Shown: in pieces, positions 9,236 through 19,985 of the stretch
Layout: each line of letters begins with the position of its first letter
Numbering within the stretch: the stretch's first letter is position 1
Made by a program: the position numbers and the translations under genes
The notes under the pieces: model-generated
The model's database searches: none
What the model was told of the DNA's origin: nothing
What the model saw: only the letters and a program-made list of their open reading frames with translations
NCBI GenBank assembly: GCA_026225235.1
Contig: JAMFSK010000032.1
Coordinates: 1-42,173 of the forward strand
DNA from: Burkholderiales bacterium
Lineage (GTDB): Bacteria > Pseudomonadota > Gammaproteobacteria > Burkholderiales > Burkholderiaceae
Direction: 5' to 3'
DNA: 42,173 bases

Positions 9236-9251
9236 GTGATGTAAACATCAC
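9236..9251. promoter_or_regulatory. perfect palindrome upstream of GntR gene (putative operator)
   Basis: GTGATGTAAACATCAC: seven-base arms around AA, about 115 bp before the regulator ATG. Its size and AT-rich centre suit a dimeric winged-helix repressor, so autoregulation by the adjacent GntR protein is a reasonable guess. Confidence 0.5.
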
Positions 9252-9314
9252 TTCCCACGCATTTCCTCATTTCGTCTGGAGCACGGCCCCGCTATGCTTA
9301 CGACTATAACAATA

Positions 9315-9340
9315 GGCGCCGGGAAACATTGACCGGCGCC
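9315..9340 (+). repeat. GC-rich inverted repeat in the leader of the GntR gene
   Basis: GGCGCCGG (9315-9322) and CCGGCGCC (9333-9340) are perfect complements around a 10-base loop, 25 bases before ATG 9366. It has no T-run, so it is not a normal terminator. It could fold in the mRNA leader or be a second protein site. Confidence 0.45.
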
Positions 9341-9365
9341 AGCCCCATCGCCGGTGACATTAATC

Positions 9366-10130
9366 ATGAGTAAAACTGAAAATACATCGACGGTCTCCCA
9401 GGTTTCCGATCGCCTCGCACTGAATATCGTCGGCGGGAAATATGGCGAGATCCTGCCACCGCAGGAAGAACTCGCGTTGAACTTCGGCGTGAGCCGTACG
9501 CTGATGCGTGAAGCTCTGTCGATGCTGCTCGTGAAAGGGATGCTGGAGATGCGACCGCGTCTGGGTACGCGCGTGCTGCCCGAGCGCAACTGGAAGATTT
9601 TCAACAAGGACGTGATCGACTGGTGCTTCGCGGCCGAGCCCGACCAAGAATTTCTTGGCGATCTGCTCGACCTGCGCGAAGTGATCGAACCCCGCGCCGC
9701 ATCGCTTGCGGCCGTGCGCGCGACGCCGTCCGAAAAGGCGGCACTGCGTACGGCGATCAACGGTATGCGTGCGTGGCCGTCGACGAGCCCTGAATTCGCG
9801 GCGCACGACCTTGACCTGCACGTCGGCATTATCCGCGCGAGCCACAATCAGCTCTTTATCCAGCTCGAAGTGATCGTGCGTGCCTCGATTGCGACGATGA
9901 TCAGTTTCGTCAGCCCGAACCCGGGAATCACGGCCGCGGCCGTTGACGCTCATGAACGTATCGTGAACGCCATCGAAGCGGGGGATCCGGTCGCCGCCGA
10001 CCTCGCGATGCGTGCGCTGGTCGAACGGGCCACGGACAATGTTCACGAGCGCATGGGGAGCCTCGCGCACGAGGAACACAAAGACGTGGGAACGATCGTG
10101 CGGGACGACGATTGCCTGCCGAAATCCTGA
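9366..10130 (+). CDS. GntR-family regulator, FadR/FCD subfamily
   Basis: A 254-residue transcription factor with an N-terminal winged helix (about 8-75: GGKYGEILPPQEELALNFGVSRTLMREAL) and an all-helical FCD ligand domain (about 90-235). The FCD domain normally binds a metal through Asp, His, His and His and senses a small carboxylate or sugar acid. Here HDLDLH supplies Asp and His and AHERI supplies a His, but the last His position reads MRALVE, so one ligand seems absent. The start at MSKTEN is preferred over a codon 12 bases upstream because GGTGA precedes it at a good distance. Neighbours give no hint of the ligand. The palindrome at 9236-9251 may be its own operator. Confidence 0.88.
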   Translation: MSKTENTSTVSQVSDRLALNIVGGKYGEILPPQEELALNFGVSRTLMREALSMLLVKGMLEMRPRLGTRVLPERNWKIFNKDVIDWCFAAEPDQEFLGDLLDLREVIEPRAASLAAVRATPSEKAALRTAINGMRAWPSTSPEFAAHDLDLHVGIIRASHNQLFIQLEVIVRASIATMISFVSPNPGITAAAVDAHERIVNAIEAGDPVAADLAMRALVERATDNVHERMGSLAHEEHKDVGTIVRDDDCLPKS

Positions 10131-10172
10131 ACGCAGACTGAGCGACTGCCCTCGGACGCGGATCCGAGGTGC

Positions 10173-10586
10173 TCAGGGCGCGTCGGGCGTGGTGGGGGCG
10201 AGTTGCCCCGCGCTGCCTGCGGCGCCAAATTCCGAGAGAATTTTCTTGCGAGCGGCGCTCGCGAAAATCAGGAAGCCGAGACCGTTTGCCTCATACCAGT
10301 AGCCGCCGTTGTCGAGGCCGGCAATCGGTTGTTCGAGCGCATGCTCGATCGAATCAAGGCAGGCGCGTCGCAATTCGCCGATTTCCGGATACGGGGGTTG
10401 CGCACCGCGCACGGGGCAGAGCAGAACATCCAGGCCCGGCAGCACCTGAGCGTAGAGCACCGGCTCGTCCTGCGAGCGAGCGCGCGCCAGCTTCGTGTTC
10501 AACTGGACAAATGGCTCACAGCGCCGGACTGCACTAAGGAAAGCTTCGGCCGCGCTCTCGCGCCGCCGCTTGTTCGGGATCGGCAT
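10173..10586 (-). CDS. conserved-looking hypothetical protein
   Basis: A 137-residue protein that I do not recognise. ATG 10586 is chosen because GAGG lies seven bases upstream; a start five codons earlier lacks this. It is probably cytoplasmic, with a basic N-terminus (MPIPNKRRRES), a helix followed by VLYAQVLPGLDVLLCPVRG, and GGYWYEANGLGFLIFASAARKK near the end. Codon use matches neighbouring genes. It is convergent with the GntR gene and divergent from the sensor kinase. Confidence 0.65.
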   Translation of the reverse strand: MPIPNKRRRESAAEAFLSAVRRCEPFVQLNTKLARARSQDEPVLYAQVLPGLDVLLCPVRGAQPPYPEIGELRRACLDSIEHALEQPIAGLDNGGYWYEANGLGFLIFASAARKKILSEFGAAGSAGQLAPTTPDAP

Positions 10587-10708
10587 TGCTGGACCTCGCA
10601 ACGAGCTGATGGGCGGTCGGACTCACACCGCGCGAGTGCCGCACCACGGTTCTTTATAGCACAAGGAAAATAGACGGCCACGACGATTTCTCGGGCCGTC
10701 GCACGGCG

Positions 10709-12592
10709 GTGTGGCGTAACGTCAGCCGCTTGATTGATCTCTGGCGGGGCTTTGCCGATAATCTCACATCCCTTGTCAGCCGGCCGCGCATGAAACTCTT
10801 TACGAAGGGGCTGTTGCTGATCGCGATTCCGAGCGTGCTCGAACTCGCGGTGCTGAGTACCTTGCTCGACAAGCAGCAGGACGCGTCACGCGCCGAGCGC
10901 TGGGAATTGCACAGCCAGCAGGTCGTCAATCAGGCCGCGGGACTGATCGATCCCCTGTTGCGCGAATCGGCCCGTGTGCATGGTGCCGCGATCACGGGCG
11001 TGGCGACGTCGCTCGCCGACGACGGGCCCTGGCAGGACCTCGCCGAGCGCGTGGCGGGCTTGAACGCGATGGTCGGCGACGATCCACTCCAGCTTGCCCG
11101 GCTCGGCGCGATCCGATCGCTTGCGGCGCAATATCGCAACTGGATCGGGACGGTTGCTACCCAGGTCAACACAGGCAGGCCAGAGCAGTATTTACCGATG
11201 CTTGCACCTGGCAACCCGGGTGACACGCTGCTCAGGCGCATCGGCCTGGCGATTTCTGCATTCACCGCACAGGAAGCGCAACTGCACGAAGAACGCAGTC
11301 ACGCGCTCGCTCGTCTGCGCACGTTTCAAAAGGCCGGCCTCGTGCTCGCCGCGCTCGCGTCGCTGCTAATCGCCGTCTTGTCGGCCTATTTGTTCACCCG
11401 CCACATCAGCATGCGGCTCGCGGCGCTCGGCGAGAACGCTCAGCGCGTGGCCGACGGCAAGCCTTTACCGGCATCGATCAGGGGTAGCGACGAGGTATCA
11501 GCCCTCGACCAGGTGCTGCACGACACCAGTCAGCGCCTCGTCGCGGTCGAGCTGGATCACCGTCAGTTGTCAGAACAGTTGCGCGAGCGCGGCGCCGAAC
11601 TCGTCGAGGTCAACCAGCACTTGCTTGCCCAGACCAACGACAACGAGACCTTTGTCTATGGGGTGTCGCATGATCTGCGTTCGCCGCTCGTCAACCTGCA
11701 GGGATTCTCGAAGGAATTGATGGTTTCGTGCGCCAGCCTGCGCGTGGCGATTGAACGATCTTCGATGGCACCGGCTCAGCGCGCTCAATTGCGCGAAATT
11801 GTCGATGGAGAGTTTTCCGAGTCGCTCCATTTCGTCAAGAGTGCCGTCACGCGGGCCGCCAATATCGTCGATGCGCTATTGCGGCTGTCCCGGGCCGGGC
11901 GGCTCGACTATCAGTGGCGGCAGGTCCGTACGGATACGATCGTCGAACGCGTGATCGGCGCGATGCAGCAGACCACACGCGAACGGGGTGCGCGGATCGT
12001 GGTGGGCCCGCTCCCGTCGGTCTGGGGCGATGCCACGACGATCGAGCAGATTTTCGGCAACCTGATCGGCAACGCGGTCAACTATCTCGACTCGCAACGC
12101 CCGGGGCTGATCGAGGTCGGGGTGGTCGATCCTTTGTCCGTGCCGCTCGCCGCGCCACCCGACGACGCGGATGAGCAAAACGCTGTGCGGTCGTCCACCG
12201 CGTGGCCGGTCGGCGGCGAGGCGAGTACGGGAGCATCTGCAGTCGAGGGTGGCCCACCGCCGCGTCAAGCCCATGTATTCTTCGTCAGGGACAATGGTCT
12301 GGGTATACCCGCGCGCTACCTGCCCAAGATGTTCAATGCCTTCCAGCGCCTGCACGGCAACGTCGCGAAAGGCGAGGGGATCGGGCTCGCACTGGTGCGC
12401 CGGATGGTCGAGCGGCATAGCGGGCGGGTCTGGCTCGAATCGACGGAAGGGGTGGGCTCGACGTTCTTCGTCGAACTCCCTGCCGAGCCCCCGCGTGAGA
12501 CATGGCAGGAAAACGTACAGGCGCGGGGGCGCCCGATGCCGGTCAAGCAAGGCGAACAAGGGCAGCGTGCAGCACTCAACGGCTGGAAATAA
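10709..12592 (+). CDS. CHASE3-like membrane sensor histidine kinase
   Basis: A 627-residue kinase: membrane helix (about 31-52), an all-helical periplasmic sensor resembling CHASE3 (about 53-205), a second helix (208-229), a HAMP linker (230-283), a coiled-coil stretch, HisKA with the phospho-accepting His321 (YGVSHDLRSPL), and a HATPase domain with GNLIGNAVNYLD, DNGLGIP and GEGIGLAL. The SHDLRSPL motif is the type seen in phytochrome-related kinases that signal to small CheY-like regulators, which agrees with the response regulator 15 bp downstream. The start is unsure: GTG 10709 is the longest form; ATG 10790 (MKLFTKGLLL) would remove 27 residues before the first helix, and neither has a clear ribosome site. 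Confidence 0.9.
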   Translation: MWRNVSRLIDLWRGFADNLTSLVSRPRMKLFTKGLLLIAIPSVLELAVLSTLLDKQQDASRAERWELHSQQVVNQAAGLIDPLLRESARVHGAAITGVATSLADDGPWQDLAERVAGLNAMVGDDPLQLARLGAIRSLAAQYRNWIGTVATQVNTGRPEQYLPMLAPGNPGDTLLRRIGLAISAFTAQEAQLHEERSHALARLRTFQKAGLVLAALASLLIAVLSAYLFTRHISMRLAALGENAQRVADGKPLPASIRGSDEVSALDQVLHDTSQRLVAVELDHRQLSEQLRERGAELVEVNQHLLAQTNDNETFVYGVSHDLRSPLVNLQGFSKELMVSCASLRVAIERSSMAPAQRAQLREIVDGEFSESLHFVKSAVTRAANIVDALLRLSRAGRLDYQWRQVRTDTIVERVIGAMQQTTRERGARIVVGPLPSVWGDATTIEQIFGNLIGNAVNYLDSQRPGLIEVGVVDPLSVPLAAPPDDADEQNAVRSSTAWPVGGEASTGASAVEGGPPPRQAHVFFVRDNGLGIPARYLPKMFNAFQRLHGNVAKGEGIGLALVRRMVERHSGRVWLESTEGVGSTFFVELPAEPPRETWQENVQARGRPMPVKQGEQGQRAALNGWK

Positions 12593-12607
12593 AACAAGGA
12601 CAACGTC

Positions 12608-13057
12608 ATGAAGAGCGGCGAAACAGTCGGCATTATCCTGATCGAGGACGATGACGGACACGCCACCTTGGTCGAGCGCAATCTGCGCCGCGCGGGGCTC
12701 ACCAACGGGTTCACGCGCTTTTCCGATGGCCAGGAGGCGCTCGACTGGTTCTTCGGGGATCCCGCGTATCCGGACGGGCGACCGGTCTCGAACGTGGTTG
12801 TGCTGCTCGATCTCAAGATGCCGCGTGTGGACGGCACCGAGGTACTGCGTCGGCTCAAGGCCGCACCGAATACGGCAGCGCTGCCGGTCATTGTGTTGAC
12901 GACGACCGATGATCCGCGAGAAATCGAGCGCTGCTATGAACTCGGCTGCAATGTCTATGTGACGAAACCCGTCGAATACGACGCGTTTATTGAAGCCGTG
13001 CGACGCCTCGGCTTCTTTCTCCAGGTCGTCAAATTGCCCCAGCCCGCGCGGCCCTGA
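12608..13057 (+). CDS. single-domain response regulator (Rcp1-like)
   Basis: A 149-residue receiver with no output domain. Acidic pocket IEDDDGH (Glu13-Asp16), phospho-acceptor Asp68 in LLDLKMP, switch Thr98/Thr99 and Lys120 in VTKP are all present. Receivers of this Rcp1-like type are slightly longer than CheY, with an insert after helix 2 (FFGDPAYPDGRPVSN). AAGGA precedes ATG 12608. It follows the kinase by 15 bp, so the two are an operon and almost surely partners. Because it has no DNA-binding part, the signal must pass by protein contact or back to the kinase. Confidence 0.92.
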   Translation: MKSGETVGIILIEDDDGHATLVERNLRRAGLTNGFTRFSDGQEALDWFFGDPAYPDGRPVSNVVVLLDLKMPRVDGTEVLRRLKAAPNTAALPVIVLTTTDDPREIERCYELGCNVYVTKPVEYDAFIEAVRRLGFFLQVVKLPQPARP

Positions 13058-13259
13058 GGCGGGTTCCGGGCACTCAGGTCGACCGTCAAGTACCTCTCGG
13101 GCCGATCTTGACACCCCGGGGCGGGCCTCATGCCGCGCGACTCTAGCTCAGCGCCAGAGCGCATCGCGCATCAGGATCCTGATGGGAAGCTCGACGCTGC
13201 AGTTATGTCGCACCCGAGCAGCGAGGCCGAGCCCCGCGCTCAGGCAAGCAGCGCAATGC

Positions 13260-13703
13260 TCAGGGGCGAGCCTTCAACTGATCGCGGATTTCACGCAGCA
13301 GCAGCACATCTTCAGGCGTGGGCGGCGGCGGTGCATCGGGCGCCGCAACCGGCTCGCGCAGCTTGTTGATGAATTTGACCATCAGAAAGATGATGAACGC
13401 AAGGATGATGAAGTTGATCAGCACAGTCAGGAAACTGCCGTAGCCCAGGGCCGCCACGCCCGCGGTCTGCAGGTCCTTGTAAGAGTCGGGGTTGCCCTTG
13501 AAGGTAGCGGGTATATCGCCGAGGCGGATGAACTTGTTCGAGAAGTCGAGCCCGCCGGTCACGACGCCAATCACCGGCATGATGAGGTCTTTGACGACCG
13601 AATTGACAATGCCCGAGAACGCCCCACCGATGATCACGCCGACGGCCAGGTCCATCACATTGCCCTTCACCGCGAAGCTCTTGAACTCCTGGATCATGCC
13701 CAT
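13260..13703 (-). CDS. mscL: large-conductance mechanosensitive channel MscL
   Basis: Inner-membrane pentameric channel that opens under membrane tension and releases solutes on hypo-osmotic shock. The 147-residue protein starts [33 protein letters not shown], the typical N-terminal helix and pore-lining TM1. TM2 is [21 protein letters not shown], followed by a Pro-rich linker and the C-terminal helix [17 protein letters not shown] 13703 has GGAGG at the right distance; longer upstream frames do not. It is a stand-alone gene, divergent from the LysR gene. Confidence 0.97.
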   Translation of the reverse strand: MGMIQEFKSFAVKGNVMDLAVGVIIGGAFSGIVNSVVKDLIMPVIGVVTGGLDFSNKFIRLGDIPATFKGNPDSYKDLQTAGVAALGYGSFLTVLINFIILAFIIFLMVKFINKLREPVAAPDAPPPPTPEDVLLLREIRDQLKARP

Positions 13704-13902
13704 TCGATACCTCCAAGTTAAGTAAGTCGACCACAGTCTGCCGTTGCGGCGCACCGGGATACCCCGTTTTCAGACCATCAGCACGCAGGATGCCGCGTCT
13801 GGCAACGATAGGCAATGCAATCGATTGTGTAGGGTTGTCATTGCGGTTTGTTGCAAAATTTGAAAAAATGCGGGCTAGCTGACGCTACTAGGGGAAACGA
13901 GG

Positions 13903-15153
13903 ATGGATACCCTGCAAAACATGCGTGTGTTCATGCGTGTCGTGGAGACGGGCAGTTTTACCGCCGCCGCCCAACAGATGGCGACGACCACCGCTCATGT
14001 CTCGCGTTCGATCTCCGATCTCGAAACGCACCTGCGCACCCGCCTGCTCAACCGTACCACCCGGCGCCTCGCGATGACGGAGGCCGGTGAACGGTACTTG
14101 CATCGCTGCGAGCAGATTGTTGCTTATGTCGACGAGGCCGAGGCAGAAGCCCGCCATGCCCAGGCGCGTCCGGCCGGTACGCTGCGGTTGCACGCGATGG
14201 CCAGTCTCGCCCAGCACTACCTGATGTCGGCCATTGCACGCTATCACGAGAAATATCCCGAGGTGTTCGTCGACCTGACGCTATCGCAGCGCATGCCTGA
14301 CCTGCTTGAGGAAGGGCTCGACGTCTCGGTGATCGTGTCGTCGCAGTTGCCCGACTCCGGATTGATTTCACAAAAGCTCGGCGAATCGCGGACCATTGTA
14401 TGCGCCTCGCCGCGCTATCTGGCGCGTCGCGGCACGCCCGCCACGCTCGCCGACCTCGCCAATCATGATTGTGTGCAGCTTCAAGGGGCCTCGACCTTTG
14501 CAAGCGATCGCTGGACCTTTACCGGGGCCGAAGGCGAACAGACCATCACAGTGAAGGGTCCGTTGCGCGTCAACGGTGCTGAGTCGCTGCGCAATGCCCT
14601 CGAGGAGGGGATGGGCATCGGTATCCTGCCGGCCTTTTCCGCGCTCGAGAGCATGCGCAGTTGCGCGCTGGTTAGGATCCTTCCCGAATACACCTTGCCC
14701 GCGCTGTCGGTCTATGCGCTCTATCCGTCGCGCCAGTATCTCGACGCGAAGATCCGCGCGTGGATCGAGCTGATTCGGCAAGAAGTCACGGACGCGATGG
14801 CCGCGGACGACACGGAGCTATGCAGTCTGCCATGTGCGCGTGCCGGCGCGGCGGCCACGGCGGTTGCTGCGTTCGAAGCGGCTGAGGCTGCGGCGGCAAC
14901 GGCCGATGCGGTGCGAGCTGCGGATCTCACCACAGCAGGTGCGGCGTCGCTGACGGCCGCGGTCATGGCGCCGCCGCTCGCGCGCACCATGCGAGCACCA
15001 CGCTCTGCGTCGGCCCGACGAGGCGCCGCCGAGGCCATTTTCCCGGAGCCACCCGCCTCAGCGGAGGAACTGGGCACGCTTACAAACCCCGTCCCTCCCG
15101 TCGTGGCCGATACGACTGACCTTCAAGAGAAGACCTCCGAGCATTCATCCTGA
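13903..15153 (+). CDS. LysR-family regulator with Ala-rich C-terminal extension
   Basis: A 416-residue LysR protein. The N-terminal winged helix (MDTLQNMRVFMRVVETGSF, TAAAQQMATTTAHVSRSISDLE) and a two-lobed effector domain (about 90-300) are complete, resembling the single-component CrgA/DsdC-like group. The family usually ends near residue 300; here about 110 more residues follow (from SLPCARAGAAATAV), rich in Ala, Thr and Pro. The frame stays open without change of base composition, so this is probably a true extension rather than read-through of a damaged stop, but I cannot prove it. The gene stands between mscL (divergent) and glgX (92 bp downstream, same strand). Confidence 0.88.
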   Translation: MDTLQNMRVFMRVVETGSFTAAAQQMATTTAHVSRSISDLETHLRTRLLNRTTRRLAMTEAGERYLHRCEQIVAYVDEAEAEARHAQARPAGTLRLHAMASLAQHYLMSAIARYHEKYPEVFVDLTLSQRMPDLLEEGLDVSVIVSSQLPDSGLISQKLGESRTIVCASPRYLARRGTPATLADLANHDCVQLQGASTFASDRWTFTGAEGEQTITVKGPLRVNGAESLRNALEEGMGIGILPAFSALESMRSCALVRILPEYTLPALSVYALYPSRQYLDAKIRAWIELIRQEVTDAMAADDTELCSLPCARAGAAATAVAAFEAAEAAAATADAVRAADLTTAGAASLTAAVMAPPLARTMRAPRSASARRGAAEAIFPEPPASAEELGTLTNPVPPVVADTTDLQEKTSEHSS

Positions 15154-15184
15154 GCGGTTTGGCGCGGCCCCCCCGGGGCGGGCA

Positions 15185-15212
15185 TGCAAACTGCTCATAT
15201 GAGCAGCTTGCA
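15185..15212. promoter_or_regulatory. 28-bp near-perfect dyad before glgX (putative operator)
   Basis: Two 14-base arms meet without spacer; only one pair of positions fails to match. The central 16 bases CTGCTCATATGAGCAG are fully palindromic. It lies between the LysR stop and glgX, 33 bp before the glgX ATG, with no T-run. This suggests a protein site acting on glgX rather than a terminator. Confidence 0.55.
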
Positions 15213-15245
15213 GTTTCCTTCTACGGGTAAAGGGACACCTCCTAC

Positions 15246-17408
<2,163 letters not shown>

Positions 17409-17514
17409 GGTGGACAACAGGGGTGGCGGCAGACTTATTGCACGCCGTCACGTAAGGTCCTGTGCCGGGCGCCGACTAAACGACCTATTCTTGCTCAATG
17501 CAAAGGAGGTCGCG

Positions 17515-18321
17515 ATGAAACGGATTGCCTGGCTGACCGGTCTGGTAGCGTTGCTGTTGTTCACGCTTGTGAGCGGCGCTTCGGCGGCAGACGCCGCGAG
17601 CGCCGCGGCCCGCTGTACGGCCGTGAGCGCACCGCACCGGACCGCGCTGATCGAACTCTATACATCGGAAGGCTGCTCGAGCTGCCCGCCGGCCGACGAC
17701 TGGCTGGGTCGGCTTGGCGCAGCCGCCAATCCCGAGATGATCGTACCGCTCGCCCTTCATGTGACCTATTGGGACAGCCGCCAGTGGCGCGACCGCTTTT
17801 CCGACGAACGCTTTGATGCACGCCAGCGCGATCAGATGCATCGCACCGGTGGCCACTTTGTCTATACGCCCCAGATACTCGTCAGCGGAGACAGCCTCGA
17901 AGACTGGTCGAGCCGCGCGGCCTTCGAGCAGAAAGTGAAGCAGATCGTCACCCAACCGTCACCGGTCGATATCGGAATCACACTTGACCGCATGGGCGGG
18001 AGTCTCGATATCCAGACGACCATCACCCCACGCGGGAAGTTGCCGCCTTCCTCGCAGGCGGTCATTGCTGTCTATGAAAACCGTTTGAGTTCGAATGTTG
18101 CTGGCGGCGAGAACGATGGACGCAATCTGCACCACGACTATGTGGTGCGCCAATGGCTCGAGCCCGTGCCAGTGAACGGGGCGCTGACCGTGACGCGTCA
18201 TCTTGCGCTTGGCGACGAACTCGGCAAGACGCCAGGTGCGTCGCTCGGCGTGGTGGCGTTTGTCGAAGCTGCGAACAGTGGCGAAGTGATCCAAGTTGCC
18301 CGGACCCCCCTTTGTGAGTGA
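17515..18321 (+). CDS. DUF1223 exported thioredoxin-like protein
   Basis: A 268-residue protein with a Sec signal (MKRIAWLTGLVALLLFTLVSGASA) and the DUF1223 signature ALIELYTSEGCSSCPPADDWL. The CxxC in this signature lies in a thioredoxin-like fold. Further family blocks are HVTYWDSRQWRDRFSDERF, GGHFVYTPQILVSG and the C-terminal YVVRQWLEP. The likely place is the periplasm; the exact redox role of the family is not established. ATG 17515 is fixed by AAAGGAGGT seven bases upstream. It follows glgX by 106 bp, and a large imperfect hairpin lies just after its stop. Confidence 0.88.
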   Translation: MKRIAWLTGLVALLLFTLVSGASAADAASAAARCTAVSAPHRTALIELYTSEGCSSCPPADDWLGRLGAAANPEMIVPLALHVTYWDSRQWRDRFSDERFDARQRDQMHRTGGHFVYTPQILVSGDSLEDWSSRAAFEQKVKQIVTQPSPVDIGITLDRMGGSLDIQTTITPRGKLPPSSQAVIAVYENRLSSNVAGGENDGRNLHHDYVVRQWLEPVPVNGALTVTRHLALGDELGKTPGASLGVVAFVEAANSGEVIQVARTPLCE

Positions 18322-18336
18322 ATGCCATTGAAGGCA

Positions 18337-18400
18337 TTGCCGCCTTTGCAAGACTCGGCTCTGGCGGTGCGCCAGCCCGCGACTTTGCAAAGACGGCATT
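18337..18400. repeat. large nested inverted repeat after the DUF1223 gene
   Basis: TTGCCGCCTTTGCAA (18337-18351) pairs with TTTGCAAAGACGGCATT (18384-18400) apart from two positions. Inside is a second stem CTGGCG/CGCCAG (18361-18366, 18370-18375). A smaller hairpin AATGCC/GGCATT (18321-18338) stands just before and shares bases with it, so alternative folds are possible. There is no T-run directly after; the next bases are TTAACGTTCTTTTAACGTC, a short direct repeat. It may be a terminator or a small structured RNA. Confidence 0.5.
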
Positions 18401-18602
18401 TAACGTTCTTTTAACGTCATATTGATTCAAGCTGAAAACGCAATAACCATACTGTCGTTTTAATGTCGACTTCGCGCTATCGCGACCTCCATTTTTCAAA
18501 GTCTTTGCACTAGAATTTCGAAAGCCGCAACGTCGGGCCGTGCATGCGCAACCGCCGTGTTCACGCCGCCCGGCGAAAGAACGGTCTCCACGGGGTTGCG
18601 AA

Positions 18603-19964
18603 GTGAACAAACTGAAGTTCTGGCCGGTCGCCTGGCCGATTGGCACAGAAATGGTGTTGATATTCGGGGTAGCGTTTATCGACATGTTTTTTTTGAGCCG
18701 AATATCTGACGCGGCTGCTGGCGCGTTCGGCGCATTAAATCCCCTGTTGTTGATGCTGGTGCTGGTCCTGAAATTGATCGCCCAGGGTGGCGGCGTGGTC
18801 GCGGCGCGTTTTGTCGGCGCCGGCCAGCGCAAACGCGCACAAGACGCGTATATGTTCATTCTCACGACCAATATCGCACTCGGCTCGATTGCCGCCGCGA
18901 CGATTTACCTTCTGCAGAACCATATTGGCGTCTGGCTCGGTCTCACCGGTGAAACCGCCGAGTACGCCCGCGAATACCTGAGCCTCTACTGGATCGTGCT
19001 ATTTGCCACCGGCTTTCGCGTCGCTTATGCGGCGATCGCCGCGTCGGTGGGCAAGACGCATTGGAGCATGATGGGTTTTGCGTTTGGCAACGTGTTCGGC
19101 ATCACGCTGAACTGCACCTTTGCCTACGGCTGGTTCGGCGCTCCCCATCTTGGCGTGCGCGGCGTGCTGTGCGCGGCCTCGATTAACTTCCTCGTGAACG
19201 TTCTGTTTCTCGGCTACTGCGTCCATAGCAAGATGCGCGTGCGCCTCGCGCTCACGGCCCGCACCCGCCAGCGATTCCGTGAGATGGTGCGGCCGGTGCT
19301 GACCACGGCGATCCCGATGACAGCCGAACCCGTGCTGTTCAACGCTTTCCAGCTCGCACTGACGACGATGATCGTCCACATGGGGACCGAGGCGCTCGCG
19401 GCGCGCACGTATTCGCTTCAGATCTCGACTTGCATCATCTTTTGGACCTTGTCGATCGGGCAGGCGACGCAGATCCTCACGGCCAATCGCATCGGCGCGC
19501 GGGCCTTCGATCAAGCTCACGAGCGTGTGATGGCGAGCCTGCGTTACGGTGTGATCGGCGTACTGGTCTGCACCTCGCTCGTCTACCTGAACGCGCGCAG
19601 TCTCTTCAGTTTTTTTACCGACGATCCGCAAGTGATTCATCTCGGCGTGCAGCTTGCTGCGATCGGCTTTGTGCTTGAGGTGGGCCGCAGTGCCAACGTG
19701 ATCTGCGCGTCGTCGCTCGGTGCCGCGGGAGATGCGAAATTCCCCATGGCAATGGGGATGATCTTCAACTGGCTATTGGGCTTGCCACTGTGCTGGTATC
19801 TCGGCGTCCATCTCGGTTACGGACTGCCGGGCGTCTGGGTCGGCATGACAATCGAGGAATGCGCGCGCGGCTGCTGCAATTTCTGGCGCTGGCGTCAGCG
19901 GGGCTGGATCGGACTGCATCCCGCCCCGTCGTCGGGTGGCGTGGCACGGGCCTCAGCGGGCTAA
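18603..19964 (+). CDS. MATE-family efflux transporter
   Basis: Twelve-helix antiporter that exports drugs or metabolites against Na+ or H+. The 453-residue form starts at GTG 18603 (VNKLKFWPVAWPIGTEMVL); the open frame goes 21 codons further up, but that stretch is Arg/Pro-rich and unlike a MATE N-terminus. Family blocks seen are GAFGALNPLLLMLVLVLKLIAQGGGVVAARFVGAG, the repeat-like second half with PMTAEPVLFNAFQLALTTMIVHMGTEALAA, and IGQATQILTANRIGA. The promoter region is unusually AT-rich for this window (18400-18520). The gene is convergent with the chemoreceptor, only 21 bp between the stops. Substrate cannot be told. Confidence 0.87.
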   Translation: MNKLKFWPVAWPIGTEMVLIFGVAFIDMFFLSRISDAAAGAFGALNPLLLMLVLVLKLIAQGGGVVAARFVGAGQRKRAQDAYMFILTTNIALGSIAAATIYLLQNHIGVWLGLTGETAEYAREYLSLYWIVLFATGFRVAYAAIAASVGKTHWSMMGFAFGNVFGITLNCTFAYGWFGAPHLGVRGVLCAASINFLVNVLFLGYCVHSKMRVRLALTARTRQRFREMVRPVLTTAIPMTAEPVLFNAFQLALTTMIVHMGTEALAARTYSLQISTCIIFWTLSIGQATQILTANRIGARAFDQAHERVMASLRYGVIGVLVCTSLVYLNARSLFSFFTDDPQVIHLGVQLAAIGFVLEVGRSANVICASSLGAAGDAKFPMAMGMIFNWLLGLPLCWYLGVHLGYGLPGVWVGMTIEECARGCCNFWRWRQRGWIGLHPAPSSGGVARASAG

Positions 19965-19985
19965 GCGTCGCCTGATGGCCTGACT

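Noticed and set aside
13087..13115. TCAAGTAC followed by GCCGATCT
   Set aside because: Spacer of only seven bases, and no plus-strand gene follows.
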